A stretch of 64,000 nt of DNA from Lacticaseibacillus songhuajiangensis (GCF_003946025.1 NZ_RHNR01000005.1:16321-80320), one strand, 5' to 3'; shown: positions 1-8,641, counted from the first letter of the stretch. The notes: generated by a model not told the origin, from the sequence alone. A program made the numbers and translations.

Positions 1-1437
1 TGAAAACACCTTACCATTCAGATCGTAACCGGCTGGTGCATCGGTTTCGGCCAGGTAGTAGGTTTGCTGCTGGCTGGCAGGATCAACCTGCAAGCCGATA
101 AACTCTGCACGACCGCTCACATTCGATTTGGCGGTGAGGACCTTTTTGTTACCATCCTCCACCGGATTAGTCCCCGCCTTGGCGTCAGCTGCCGTTGGGT
201 AAAGTGTGAAGACTGCGTTGGCCAGTGCGTGGCCGTCCTCATCCGTCTTGTCGACGTCCACGTTCCCCGTGTACACGACTGGTGCGGAGGTGTCAGCGCT
301 GCTGGGCAACGTTGGCTTTGTCGTATCAGAGCTGCCGGTGGCTAGCGGTTCGTCGACGCCAGAGTGCTCATGGACAAGCGCGCCGGTTGCCGTGCCTTTG
401 TAGTAGCTGTCGAAGGTGTTTTGCACCATACCGTTCACGTCGGCAGTAACGGTTGTTGCCACCGGAATAATGAACTTGGTACCAGCAGGCTGATCAGCAA
501 ACTTCTCAATACCAGCAGCGTTGAGTTCAAAACGGGCAACCTGATAGGCACCATCTGACGGCAGATTGCCAACTGCATCACCAGAATGCGTCATCCACTC
601 TACCGGTACATCCGTCTTGGTACCATCAGGTGCCAAGAAATACGGCTTGTCATAGCCCAAATAACTCAAGTTGGCTGTAATCAACGGATCGGCAAGCACG
701 ATTTGGCTGGCGTAAGTCACCGTGCCATCGTCGGCTGTCGCCTTAATATCCGTTGGCCGCGTGACGCTGAGGTTCCACAAAACGTAATTACCAGTCATCA
801 CTGAAGTTGCGAGCGCATCTTTACCGTCGACATCCTGCACTGTCTTTTGCGGCTTGAGTGCAACTGCATCTTCATCCAAATCGTTCTTCGGATAAACGTT
901 GACGACATACACCAAATCGTTATCGCCGGTGCTGGCATTCTTGGTAGTCTGCGGCAGGTGCACGATGAACGGATCACTCGTGGTCGCAACCAACTTGCTG
1001 GCCAGTTCGGTTATTAGGTAGTAACCATCCGCCGCTTTACCGGTGCCGACTTTTGCAGTTGCTGCACCCTGAGCGGTCGTTGTTGTCGTGATTGCATTGA
1101 AGCTGTCATCAAGGGTATAGGTGCTCGCATCACTCGCTGCTAGCTTTTTACCACTAACTTTCTGGATGCGTTCGACCTTGAACTGAATGCCCTGAAGCGG
1201 CTTGCTGTCGCTCGGCACGTTTGCGGCATCGGCAGTTGTACCGGTGGCCGGGGACGTACTTGGCGTCGTGCTGCTTGTGTACTTATGCAAGGTGATGCTG
1301 CGCACCGAGGTATCATCCTCGGTAGCAGCGGCGACGCGGATGGTTGGCGCAACATTCGTGGCAGTCATCATGGCACCCATGCAGCCGAATGTTAATCCAA
1401 GTATCAACGCCCCATGGATTAAACTTGTTCTTTTCAT
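1..1437 (-). CDS. Major pilin, isopeptide/D2-domain surface protein (C-terminus outside window)
   Basis: Read from an ATG at 1437 preceded by AAGGAG; 479 codons are open to the left edge, so the C-terminus and any LPXTG anchor are not visible. A signal peptide covers about residues 1-38. A pilin D1-like region follows and ends in VYVVNVYPKN, where K184 fits the pilin-motif lysine that sortase C links to the next subunit. A fimbrial isopeptide D2-like domain spans about 200-350, and a SpaA-like B-type domain starts near 400 (VDKTDEDGHALANAVFTLY). This arrangement matches SpaH/EbpB-type shaft pilins. It is transcribed away from three sortase genes, which probably polymerise and anchor it. Strong family call; exact subunit role is inferred. 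Confidence 0.85.
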   Translation of the reverse strand, partial: MKRTSLIHGALILGLTFGCMGAMMTATNVAPTIRVAAATEDDTSVRSITLHKYTSSTTPSTSPATGTTADAANVPSDSKPLQGIQFKVERIQKVSGKKLAASDASTYTLDDSFNAITTTTTAQGAATAKVGTGKAADGYYLITELASKLVATTSDPFIVHLPQTTKNASTGDNDLVYVVNVYPKNDLDEDAVALKPQKTVQDVDGKDALATSVMTGNYVLWNLSVTRPTDIKATADDGTVTYASQIVLADPLITANLSYLGYDKPYFLAPDGTKTDVPVEWMTHSGDAVGNLPSDGAYQVARFELNAAGIEKFADQPAGTKFIIPVATTVTADVNGMVQNTFDSYYKGTATGALVHEHSGVDEPLATGSSDTTKPTLPSSADTSAPVVYTGNVDVDKTDEDGHALANAVFTLYPTAADAKAGTNPVEDGNKKVLTAKSNVSGRAEFIGLQVDPASQQQTYYLAETDAPAGYDLNGKVFS

Positions 1438-1514
1438 TTTGCACGTCTCCTTGGTCGCGGCCAACCCGCCGCTGAATCTAATTTAGCATGGATAAGTGCT
1501 CAAAAACGGGCAAC

Positions 1515-1543
1515 GGACAGAAGTGGCCTGGACACTTCTGTCC
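1515..1543. promoter_or_regulatory. Perfect 11-bp inverted repeat between pilin and sortase genes, candidate operator
   Basis: GGACAGAAGTG at 1515-1525 is matched by its exact reverse complement at 1533-1543 across a 7-base spacer. It lies in the 242-bp gap between the divergent pilin and sortase genes. There is no T-tract, so an operator is more likely than a terminator. Which protein binds is not known; the nearby Rgg-type regulator is a candidate. Confidence 0.5.
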
Positions 1544-1679
1544 TGTTCATTGGCGCTTCCAACGCCGGTATCAAGCCAAAGCGGACACGAGTTGCAGCAA
1601 AGCGGGGGCTGCCGGCGGTTTACCCCGCAATGAAATCTGCGTATGCTAAACCCAGACATAAGGGGAAGGAACCACGAAA

Positions 1680-2513
1680 ATGAAGCGAAAACGGAGGGTG
1701 CGCCGCTACCGCACATATTGGCTATATATTTTGATTTTATTGCTGGGCATTGGCCTCATTCTGAGCCCCAGCATCTACACCCATGTGCTGACGCAGCGGC
1801 ACCGGGAAACCGCAACGGTTTATGAACACCGCAGCCGTAAACAGCTGGGTAAGAACGCGCAGCAGTTGCAGCGGTATAACCAGCAACTCGCTAAGGGCAA
1901 ACTCATCACGCTGCCCCTCACCCAGACGCAGCGCAAACAGAGCATTGGCTTCGTCACCATCCCCAGCATCAACGTGACCAACCAGCCGATTTACTACGGC
2001 GGCGACGACAAGACGCTGGCAAAAGGCGTCGGTGTGATGCCGGGTACCAGTCTGCCCATCGGCGGCAAGTCGACGCTCAGCGTGCTGTCCGGCCACTCTG
2101 GTTTCAGCAACCAGGTGATTTTTGACAACATTCGACACCTAAAGAACGGCGCGTACTTTTACGTCAGCGCGCTAGGTCAGCCGCGGCACGCATACCGCGT
2201 TTACAAACGGCTGGTGGTTGACCCACGGGCCAAGAACGCGCGCAAGCCAATCCACATCCAAACTGGTCAGGACATCACCGTGCTCTTAACCTGCACGCCG
2301 CGCTTCATCAACTCGCACCGCCTGCTGGTGTTCGGTAAACGTGTGTCCCTGCCAACTAGAGCGCAGGTTAAACACGCGACCCGGAAACAAAACAGCGACT
2401 TACCTTGGCCAGCCATCACTGCAATGTTTGTGCTTGGCGTAATCGCAATTGTGGGCGCTATTTGGTTCGCACGGAGCCGCCACCCGCACGCACGTAAAAG
2501 GAGGCAGTCATGA
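1680..2513 (+). CDS. Class C-like (pilus) sortase 1
   Basis: Membrane transpeptidase of 277 residues, expected to cut LPXTG-like signals and join pilins. Transmembrane helices lie at about 13-30 and 243-264, the two-helix layout of class C enzymes. The catalytic triad is visible: H139 in LSGHSG, C205 in LLTCTP and R214 in HRLLV. The TCTP and HRLLV motifs are typical of class C. I see no DP[FWY] lid motif in the N-terminal part, which is unusual. The start follows a purine-rich site (AAGGGGAAGGAACC). The gene overlaps the next one by four bases (ATGA), so the sortases form one operon. Confidence 0.88.
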   Translation: MKRKRRVRRYRTYWLYILILLLGIGLILSPSIYTHVLTQRHRETATVYEHRSRKQLGKNAQQLQRYNQQLAKGKLITLPLTQTQRKQSIGFVTIPSINVTNQPIYYGGDDKTLAKGVGVMPGTSLPIGGKSTLSVLSGHSGFSNQVIFDNIRHLKNGAYFYVSALGQPRHAYRVYKRLVVDPRAKNARKPIHIQTGQDITVLLTCTPRFINSHRLLVFGKRVSLPTRAQVKHATRKQNSDLPWPAITAMFVLGVIAIVGAIWFARSRHPHARKRRQS

Positions 2514-3463
2514 AAAAACGGCAAGACCAAACGCAGTCAGTCCCGGCACGCAAAAATCGCCACGGTTGGTTGAAGTGGTTCTTTGGCACGCTGCTGGTTC
2601 TTGGGGCCATCCTCTTCTTCGCGCCAATCATTTACGACATGCAACAAACGAACCAGCGCGACAAGCTTGAAGAAAGCTACGTCAAGCACATGTACCCAGC
2701 GGATGCGCAGCGCGACGAACTGATCCGCCGTTACAACGCTAACGCGCACGCCACCCAGCAAAAGCTAGCCAAGCCTTACCCTAAGCTTAAAATCAGCCAA
2801 ATCGTGAAGTACCCGAAGTCACCAATCGGCAACATCACCATCCCGGCGATTAAACTCAAACGGATGCCCATCTACTTCGGGGATAGCGATGAAATTTTGG
2901 CCAAAGGTACCGGCGTGATGCCCTTCACGTCCCTGCCCAGCCCTGGCAAGTACGTTACCAGCAGCGTGACGGGGCACACGGGGATGGCGAACCGCGTGTT
3001 CTTCGACAACATCCGTTACCTCAAGCACGGGGATGTGTTCTACATGGACGTCTTCGCCCACCACCTGGCCTACGAAGTCACCCGTATCAAGGTCATCGAC
3101 CCAACCAAAGCCACGGCGGTGCAAAATTTCTACGTCAAGGATGCCAAGAACAAGGCAATTCTCATGACCTGCACGCCAATCGGGATTAATGATCACCGGC
3201 TACTAGTCTACGGTAAGCAAATTCCAATCAAGGACGCTAAAAAGCATGCCACGCACGACCGCACCGCACTTAGCCCCTTGCAACTGTGGCAAGACGCCAT
3301 TATTTTGCTGCTGATACTGGTGCTCATCTGGTGGCTGTACTGCCTCTGGCGCGATCAACGCGAACGGCAAGCTAAGCGGCAGGCGGCGTTGATCCGCATT
3401 GCGAGCGCCCTGCTTGCCCGTAGCCAGCAATTGACTGAACAAACAAGAAGGAACGATGACTAA
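2510..3463 (+). CDS. Class C-like (pilus) sortase 2
   Basis: Second sortase of the operon, 317 residues, with helices at about 23-42 and 258-278. Triad residues are H156 (VTGHTG), C221 (LMTCTP) and R230 (DHRLLV), again the class C signature. It resembles sortase 1 in the core (GTGVMP, TSLP, FDNIRYLKHG) but has a longer cytoplasmic C-terminal tail. Paired class C sortases in pilus loci often divide the work between shaft polymerisation and adding minor subunits; that division is inferred here. The ATG overlaps the previous stop, and its own stop overlaps the next start (TAATG), which suggests translational coupling. Confidence 0.88.
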   Translation: MKKRQDQTQSVPARKNRHGWLKWFFGTLLVLGAILFFAPIIYDMQQTNQRDKLEESYVKHMYPADAQRDELIRRYNANAHATQQKLAKPYPKLKISQIVKYPKSPIGNITIPAIKLKRMPIYFGDSDEILAKGTGVMPFTSLPSPGKYVTSSVTGHTGMANRVFFDNIRYLKHGDVFYMDVFAHHLAYEVTRIKVIDPTKATAVQNFYVKDAKNKAILMTCTPIGINDHRLLVYGKQIPIKDAKKHATHDRTALSPLQLWQDAIILLLILVLIWWLYCLWRDQRERQAKRQAALIRIASALLARSQQLTEQTRRNDD

Positions 3464-4263
3464 TGAAACGTTTTTTACGCTGGTTCTGGCCGCCGATTTT
3501 GGTTGTCTGCATACTCGCAGGCCTGGTGTTTGCCGGCAGTGAAGCGGTCACCCACGACGTCCCACTAAACTTGCAGTCGTGGCGCGCTAATGCAACAACC
3601 AATCAGGACAAACGTGTTGGCAAATCAGTCGCCATCAACGACATAAGCACGCCGGAACTCGCTAAGGCGCAAGCCGCCGCCCCGACGCAGCAAAAGCACT
3701 ACGGAATGGGCGAACTCACCATTCCGAAAGTGCACATTGATCTGAGCATATACGCGGTCATCACCAACCTAACACTGGCAACCGGTGTGGCCCGCTATTT
3801 TCCTGATCGGCCAATGGGCCAAGGCAACAACGTGTACGCGGCGCACAATATGTTTGGCGCCAACATTTTGCTCGGCGGCATTAGTCGGCTCCATAATGGC
3901 GACAGTATCTCTCAGACCGACTTCAAGAAGGTCTACACCTACAAGGTGGTGTACAACCGGGTGGTGCGCATGACCGAGACCACCGTCCTTAACCAAACGA
4001 GCGAACGTCGCATCACGCTCATTCGCTGCGAAGGGCCCCGCCACAGCAAGTTCCGGCGCGTCGTGATTGGGCGGCTGCAAAAGGTGGCCGCGTACAAACC
4101 GCAGCGGCAAGCACCGCACCATCTTCTGCGGACTAGCCAGCGACTGACCGGAGTCCTCGCGATCGGACGCGTGAACCGCCCGCTCATCGTTGTTTTAATC
4201 CTCCTGTTCATCTTCCTGCTCGCTTTGTCATGGCGGGGTTACTACAACGACAACCGCTCATAA
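3463..4263 (+). CDS. Sortase 3, class A/D-like
   Basis: Third sortase, 266 residues, with helices at about 10-24 and 238-258. The triad fits H128 (VYAAHNM), C189 (LIRCEG) and R198/R199 (KFRRVVIG). It lacks the TCTP and HRLLV signatures of the two preceding genes, so it belongs to another class, closer to A or D. A C-terminal helix is unusual for class A. It may attach finished pili to the wall or handle another substrate; this is inference. Its start overlaps the stop of sortase 2, and a strong hairpin lies just downstream. Confidence 0.8.
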   Translation: MKRFLRWFWPPILVVCILAGLVFAGSEAVTHDVPLNLQSWRANATTNQDKRVGKSVAINDISTPELAKAQAAAPTQQKHYGMGELTIPKVHIDLSIYAVITNLTLATGVARYFPDRPMGQGNNVYAAHNMFGANILLGGISRLHNGDSISQTDFKKVYTYKVVYNRVVRMTETTVLNQTSERRITLIRCEGPRHSKFRRVVIGRLQKVAAYKPQRQAPHHLLRTSQRLTGVLAIGRVNRPLIVVLILLFIFLLALSWRGYYNDNRS

Positions 4264-4273
4264 AAATAGGCAA

Positions 4274-4321
4274 AATAAATAGCCCGTGGAATTCAAATTC
4301 GAATTCCGAGGGCTATTTATT
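4274..4321. terminator. Bidirectional terminator between sortase 3 and the Rgg-type gene
   Basis: AATAAATAGCCC and the adjoining GAATTC-containing arm pair with GAATTCCGAGGGCTATTTATT around a short A/T loop. The site lies between two convergent genes, and the AT-rich stem base can supply a U-tract on either strand. Confidence 0.75.
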
Positions 4322-4332
4322 CGCACCATCGA

Positions 4333-5241
4333 CTAATCGGCATTTGCCGCAATTTGTTCAACGGAGTGCCAGAGTTTTTCAATTCCGTCCCGGTCGTGGC
4401 GGAAAATGCCCTCGGGGATGAAATTGGCCACACTGACGAGCAGCTGGTCCTTTGTGCTCGTTGCGTTCACACAGTCACCATCCAGATAGCCGCTAATTGC
4501 CAGTGCCAAGCGTTTGTACATCCGGAAGTAATAGTTACTCCAAAGCACCACACGCTTCTTGAACATCTCGCAGACCTCACGAACATTATCCGGGTTGGCA
4601 GAGTCAACCGCGCTGTCGAGCAGGCTGATGTAAAAACCATCCAGCACGGAGTCCGCCTGGTCATCAAGATTGGACCAACCAACGTTACGCTGCGCCATGT
4701 CACGGCCTGGGAAAATTTTGCGTAGCTCCTGATACGGAATGTAGCTAACGACTCGACTAACCAAACGAAAATCGAATGCAGTCAGGGAGTCGAAGCCGAG
4801 ATAGCGCCGGAACAACTTCATGGCATCATCCTTGGCATCCTGGGCATTACCCTGCAATTCCGCAATCATCAGTCGACAGGTAATGACCTCACTGCGCATC
4901 CACGGTATGTGGTACTGCTCATAAGCCGCCTCGAGCTGGCGCACCAGCTTCTTGAGGTCGTCAATATTCCCCGTGGCGCCGGCGCTGATCACGCGCTCAT
5001 CCACCAGGTTGCAGACCGCGATGGGATCATCGGTCAACCCGCTAATTTCACTGGCATCTGCGGCCAAGTACGCTAGCAAAGTAAGAAACTGACTCACCTT
5101 CATGTCGACCTGCCCGTATGCAATGCGTTGCAGTGTTTTATCCGACCAACCCAAGTCACTGGCAATCTGTTGCCGGGAGATGTGCTTAGACTGCCGCACT
5201 TCTTCTAGAAACTCACCAATTGCTTTTAAATTAACTGCCAC
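4333..5241 (-). CDS. Rgg/GadR/MutR-type transcriptional regulator
   Basis: A regulator of 302 residues with an N-terminal XRE helix-turn-helix (about 6-60: IGEFLEEVRQSKHISRQQIA, then GWSDKTLQRI) followed by a long all-helical, TPR-like domain. Size and layout fit the Rgg/GadR/MutR family, members of which often sense short peptides. An ATG 51 bases upstream is in frame, but GAGGAGGACTTACAG lies directly before the GTG at 5241, so I use that start. The gene is convergent with the sortase operon and is a likely local regulator of the pilus locus. I saw no obvious peptide gene beside it. Confidence 0.72.
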   Translation of the reverse strand: MAVNLKAIGEFLEEVRQSKHISRQQIASDLGWSDKTLQRIAYGQVDMKVSQFLTLLAYLAADASEISGLTDDPIAVCNLVDERVISAGATGNIDDLKKLVRQLEAAYEQYHIPWMRSEVITCRLMIAELQGNAQDAKDDAMKLFRRYLGFDSLTAFDFRLVSRVVSYIPYQELRKIFPGRDMAQRNVGWSNLDDQADSVLDGFYISLLDSAVDSANPDNVREVCEMFKKRVVLWSNYYFRMYKRLALAISGYLDGDCVNATSTKDQLLVSVANFIPEGIFRHDRDGIEKLWHSVEQIAANAD

Positions 5242-5572
5242 CTGTAAGTCCTCCTCAATGAACGACCCCCGCAGTTTGGAACATAAGCCCACTCAAACCT
5301 ATCAACTCTAGCAACCTGCCCCCAAGCAGAATTAACTAATTGTTCGCGCGTTGAAGCTTATGGATAAAGAATACACTATATTCAATGAATTTGTACAAGT
5401 GTGGCAAAATTATATTTTTGGTTAATTTAAAGACAATATTTTTTCATTTGTTTGTTAATTACACCTGTAAGCACGCGTTAAGCGGTTAGTGAATCGCTGC
5501 GTTAACTATTAAGTCAAAAGTTTTTTTTACTGCATTATTCGTTCAGAACGAAACATGATTCGCGCCTTTGCC
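5242..5572. other. AT-rich intergenic region with a short palindrome
   Basis: About 330 bases with no supported gene, clearly more AT-rich than the flanks. It should hold the promoter of the Rgg-type gene. TTCGTT (5538-5543) and AACGAA (5547-5552) form a 6-3-6 palindrome close to the 3' end of the sce7725-family gene. A run of eight T bases lies at 5521-5528. Confidence 0.5.
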
Positions 5573-6415
5573 CTAGCAATCGAGCCAGCGTCCGTAAATG
5601 GCTAACCAGTGGGCAAGTTCCAGCTTACGGACAGTGCCGAGACCGGGAAAATGTTGATCGGTGCTTAAACGTTCCAATTGCATGGTCGCTTGCGTCGCAG
5701 CATCGGGGTGCACCGCAAGCCAGGGCGTGAGCGTCGCCAGTGCTTCCAGGAATTTGGCACCAGGTTTACTGAAATCCGCGTTATTCACCGAGACAAAATG
5801 GTGCACCCACAAGGCCCCTTCCCGCTCGTACAGAAGATGCAGGGCAATCGCCCGTTGCGGGTAACCATGCTCATCATAATTCACAGAAGCGAGCGGGTAA
5901 TCGGCCAGTCCGACGCCCTGCTGAAACTTCAAGGGGTACTGATAAAGTTCATCCTGGACGGTGTAGTAATCCGCAGTGTAACGGCGACTGGGTGTGTGGT
6001 CCGCGAGTAAAATACGTCGGTCGTGCGGCAAGGCGCGCACGCGCGCCTCATCGATGACAAGGGCCAATTGTGTTGGCGCCAGTAATTGCGCCTGGGCGTA
6101 CGTTTGGGTCAGAAGCAGTGGTGCCGGCGCGTCGGTACCATCAAAGTAACGGGCAGCCTGCACAGGCGTAGGTAAAGGATACGGTATGGGAAAGCGTGGC
6201 TGAGCCAGCAAACCGTATTGCCCCACCTGCGGATTTTGGAGAATGTACAGCGGATGCTGAGCCTTGGCGAATGCCTTCACGAGCCGTGGAAGCGCAGCAA
6301 TGTCCTTCACGGGTTCGACAATGGGAATAATCCGTTCACTTAGCCCCGCCTGCACCGCATCAATTAGCGCCAGCAGGTCGTACTGCCGCCCACGAATGAG
6401 TGGGTAATAGTTCAT
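5573..6415 (-). CDS. sce7725 family protein
   Basis: A protein of 280 residues. Recognised features are the N-terminal YYPLIRGRQYDLLAL and IIPIVEPVK, an NPQVGQYG stretch, and the later GVGLADYP, RAIALHLLY and HHFVS segments, in the order seen in sce7725 family proteins. The function of the family is not established. Its ATG overlaps the stop of the upstream gene (ATGA), so the pair is coupled. In other genomes sce7725 genes commonly sit beside an sce7726 gene, whose product has a nuclease-like core. Here the partner is a different protein with similar nuclease-like residues. A defence role is possible but only inferred. Confidence 0.72.
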   Translation of the reverse strand: MNYYPLIRGRQYDLLALIDAVQAGLSERIIPIVEPVKDIAALPRLVKAFAKAQHPLYILQNPQVGQYGLLAQPRFPIPYPLPTPVQAARYFDGTDAPAPLLLTQTYAQAQLLAPTQLALVIDEARVRALPHDRRILLADHTPSRRYTADYYTVQDELYQYPLKFQQGVGLADYPLASVNYDEHGYPQRAIALHLLYEREGALWVHHFVSVNNADFSKPGAKFLEALATLTPWLAVHPDAATQATMQLERLSTDQHFPGLGTVRKLELAHWLAIYGRWLDC

Positions 6416-7116
6416 GCTTGCGCCTCCCCATCGGCTGGTAGATGCATTTTGAGGGTCGCCAACTCCCCGTTCAGCGCGTCCACTTCTTCTTGCAAGGCGG
6501 TAATCGTTTCGTTTTGCAGCTCGTCCGCGAACTGGTCATACAAGTTGGCGTCTGGATGGTAAATATCGTAGTTACTGCTACGTTTGCGTAATTCCTTCAA
6601 AAGCTGCTCATCGCTGAACTGCCCGAGTCCCTTCTCCACACGCTTGGCCTTCACGACTTCACGGTTCAAGCTCGTCAGGAAGCGTTCCGTAATCGCCGCG
6701 TCGTCAACCAGTAATTCCTGCCGGCGCGCGGGCCGCACGATGGTCAGGGCGCCGGGAGTCGTCACCGGCACCAACGCGGCGGCGAGCGCCTGCTTGTCGA
6801 AGGCCCGGTAAGTCATCACGCCAACGCCCGCAGGAATTTCATCTCGAACCTGCGCGTACAATTTCGGAGTGAGAACAAAATAATTGTAGTGACCCACGAA
6901 GCTCAGCTTGGCGTCGCTGTGGAAATCGCTCTTGGTCACTTTGAGTTCAAAACAGCGCCAGGTGTGCATCTGCGTCGCATCGGTTTGTAACACTAGGGTG
7001 TCCACAATTCCCGTATCGTCAGGCATCGCGACTTCTTCCACCGCAAGCGCGCCCTGTTCTTCCCAATAGGCGTAAAGTGTTTTCTCAAGATCAAGGGTGA
7101 GCTGCGTTTTGGACAT
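6412..7116 (-). CDS. PD-(D/E)XK nuclease-like protein, partner of the sce7725 gene
   Basis: A protein of 234 residues. The segment from VEEVAMPDDTGIVDTLVL to CFELKVTKSDF gives D39 and E57-x-K59, the pattern of a PD-(D/E)XK nuclease core. The C-terminal end (about 195-228) is predicted coiled coil (LQEEVDALNGELATLKMHL). No specific family name is certain; it resembles phage- and plasmid-borne nuclease-fold proteins. It is the first gene of a two-gene operon with a strong promoter upstream and ends inside the start of the sce7725 gene. ATG follows TGCAGGAGGCACC. Confidence 0.6.
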   Translation of the reverse strand: MSKTQLTLDLEKTLYAYWEEQGALAVEEVAMPDDTGIVDTLVLQTDATQMHTWRCFELKVTKSDFHSDAKLSFVGHYNYFVLTPKLYAQVRDEIPAGVGVMTYRAFDKQALAAALVPVTTPGALTIVRPARRQELLVDDAAITERFLTSLNREVVKAKRVEKGLGQFSDEQLLKELRKRSSNYDIYHPDANLYDQFADELQNETITALQEEVDALNGELATLKMHLPADGEAQA

Positions 7117-7166
7117 GATGGTGCCTCCTGCAAGTACGATAATTTTGCTACTTTAGTATTAAACCG

Positions 7167-7195
7167 ATTATACGAACATACGCTCGCTAGTGCAA
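7167..7195 (-). promoter_or_regulatory. Sigma-A type promoter of the nuclease-like/sce7725 operon
   Basis: On the minus strand TTGCAC (7190-7195) and TATAAT (7167-7172) are 17 bases apart, a near-consensus promoter about 50 bases upstream of the ATG at 7116. Confidence 0.75.
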
Positions 7196-7198
7196 ACA

Positions 7199-7222
7199 AA
7201 AAGGACATGTTGCCATGTCCTC
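7199..7222 (-). terminator. Terminator of the 7232 gene
   Basis: On the minus strand AGGACATG-GCAA-CATGTCCT is followed by TTTTTG, just past the stop at 7232. Confidence 0.75.
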
Positions 7223-7231
7223 TCACTGTGT

Positions 7232-7705
7232 TTAGTTCATTCCCTTTAAATGGTCATCCAACCGCGCGTCTAAATCGTCATCAAAGTTTTGTCGAAGTAA
7301 ACTTGGTGTCTTTTTCTTGGCTGTGAACCCTGGCCAAACACCTAATAAATCGATACCATCCAGTTCAACCTCACCTGGGATTTCAAATGCCTGTACAGCT
7401 TCAATAAATGCCGAAACATAAGGCGGAATCAGCTTCAAAGCTGAATTGTTTGTTGCTTCATAAATTGCTTCCATTTCGTTTTCATGCTTAGTCATGAACA
7501 TGCGCGTGGCTTCTTGAAATTTGCGCATCTCTTTACGCCGCAGAACGCGTTCTCCGTCGTTGTTTTCGGCAATATTCGTCTTTTTGGTAATTAATTTCAC
7601 CAAGAAGTATGGCGTATCAGGAACTAAGTCATATCGATCATAACTAAACGCCCCAACATCACCGTCGATATTATCAACAATCAAATTCAGAATATCTGTC
7701 TGCAT
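7232..7705 (-). CDS. Hypothetical protein
   Basis: Not recognised. The open frame extends back to 7825, but I start at the ATG at 7705 because AGAGGA lies nine bases before it and the upstream part is an out-of-frame reading of a SWIM motif. The 157-residue product is acidic, without a signal peptide or transmembrane helix, and ends in DDDLDARLDDHLKGMN. A mixed helical segment (RRKEMRKFQEATRMFMTKHE) lies in the middle. It overlaps the SWIM ORF upstream by about 32 bases, so the two may be coupled or may be halves of one frameshifted gene. Confidence 0.55.
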   Translation of the reverse strand: MQTDILNLIVDNIDGDVGAFSYDRYDLVPDTPYFLVKLITKKTNIAENNDGERVLRRKEMRKFQEATRMFMTKHENEMEAIYEATNNSALKLIPPYVSAFIEAVQAFEIPGEVELDGIDLLGVWPGFTAKKKTPSLLRQNFDDDLDARLDDHLKGMN

Positions 7706-7943
7706 CTCGCCAAATCCTCTCACTTTGCGCGGCCGTACTATGTTTGCAGTATCCGGCACCGTCGAAAAACGGGCAGTTGCAGCGGCCATCCCGCTCATCC
7801 AGTCCCACAATCGCGTCGTAAGCATATGCTCCGTAGACGGTCACTTCAACGAGTTGCGCACCCTCGTCAATCGACAAAATCTGAACCGCCTTTTGTTCAC
7901 TAAAACCGCACTGCGCTCCCGATAAATGCGCGGCATCCTGCAT
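7674..7943 (-). CDS. Small SWIM zinc-finger protein, possibly truncated or frameshifted
   Basis: An 89-residue ORF. CNCPFFDGAGYCKH matches the SWIM zinc-binding pattern C-x-C-xn-C-x-H, and the preceding ILSIDEG...VTVYGAYAYDAIVGLD resembles the strand-rich region that precedes it in SWIM proteins. The 23 residues after CKH do not look like the usual continuation. SWIM domains in Firmicutes are often joined to or next to SNF2-type helicases; none is present here. The ribosome site is weak (GGGGAA, 12 bases upstream). It may be a relic of a larger gene. Confidence 0.5.
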   Translation of the reverse strand: MQDAAHLSGAQCGFSEQKAVQILSIDEGAQLVEVTVYGAYAYDAIVGLDERDGRCNCPFFDGAGYCKHSTAAQSERIWRDADRYSEFDC

Positions 7944-8009
7944 TCTAACAGGGTGTTCCCCATTCCGTTAAGCTAATGCTGTTATTTTACCACAGAACTG
8001 CGCTTGCCC

Positions 8010-8552
8010 TCACGCGCTCAGCATCCCCCAATCACGCCGCACCATCTCGAGCACCACATCACTTAGCTCCGTAAACGGCGGGGCTTGCGGTGTGTTCAGC
8101 CACTCCACATAGAGCGCAATCACACCATTGGCCACGTATTGCGCCCGCATCTGCTGGCGGGCGCTCGGCTGCGGACTGCGTGTCAGTAGCGCCGTCGTCA
8201 GCATTTTGGCCATGTCTAGCAGTAGCACATCCTGCCGGCGGTAACGACAAATGTAGGTGAAGCCGGCGAGGTTTGCCTCGAATATGCGATTGAAGGTGCC
8301 GACCAGCGTTTCGGGGGATGCTGCCGCACCGGCGAGGACGTGGCCCAACTGTCGGCCGAGCTCCGCCTCGTACTCTGTGAATAACGCCCAGACATTATCG
8401 TAGTGCAGGTAAAAGGTGCGGCGATTGATCTGTGCCTGCTTGCACAGTGCCGTTACCGTGATGTCGCCGACCGCTTGCGTTTTAAGGAGCACGAAGAGTG
8501 CCGCGCGCAAGGCCTGTTGTGTGCGGATGAAACGGGGATCTGCTTGCCTCAT
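8010..8552 (-). CDS. TetR/AcrR family regulator
   Basis: A regulator of 180 residues. The N-terminal helix-turn-helix is clear (ITVTALCKQAQINRRTFYLHYDN, about 31-53, in two halves around AQINRR). The C-terminal ligand/dimer region is like that of the DhaS-type TetR_C_8 group. It is divergent from the 8642 membrane-protein gene across 89 bases, the usual layout when a TetR protein represses its neighbour. The effector is unknown. Confidence 0.82.
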   Translation of the reverse strand: MRQADPRFIRTQQALRAALFVLLKTQAVGDITVTALCKQAQINRRTFYLHYDNVWALFTEYEAELGRQLGHVLAGAAASPETLVGTFNRIFEANLAGFTYICRYRRQDVLLLDMAKMLTTALLTRSPQPSARQQMRAQYVANGVIALYVEWLNTPQAPPFTELSDVVLEMVRRDWGMLSA

Positions 8553-8641
8553 AACTAATTCACACTTTCTACCATGATGTGGTTAATCGATTGTGATGAC
8601 TGCTTTATATTATACACATTCAATGATTTGGAGGTCATGAT

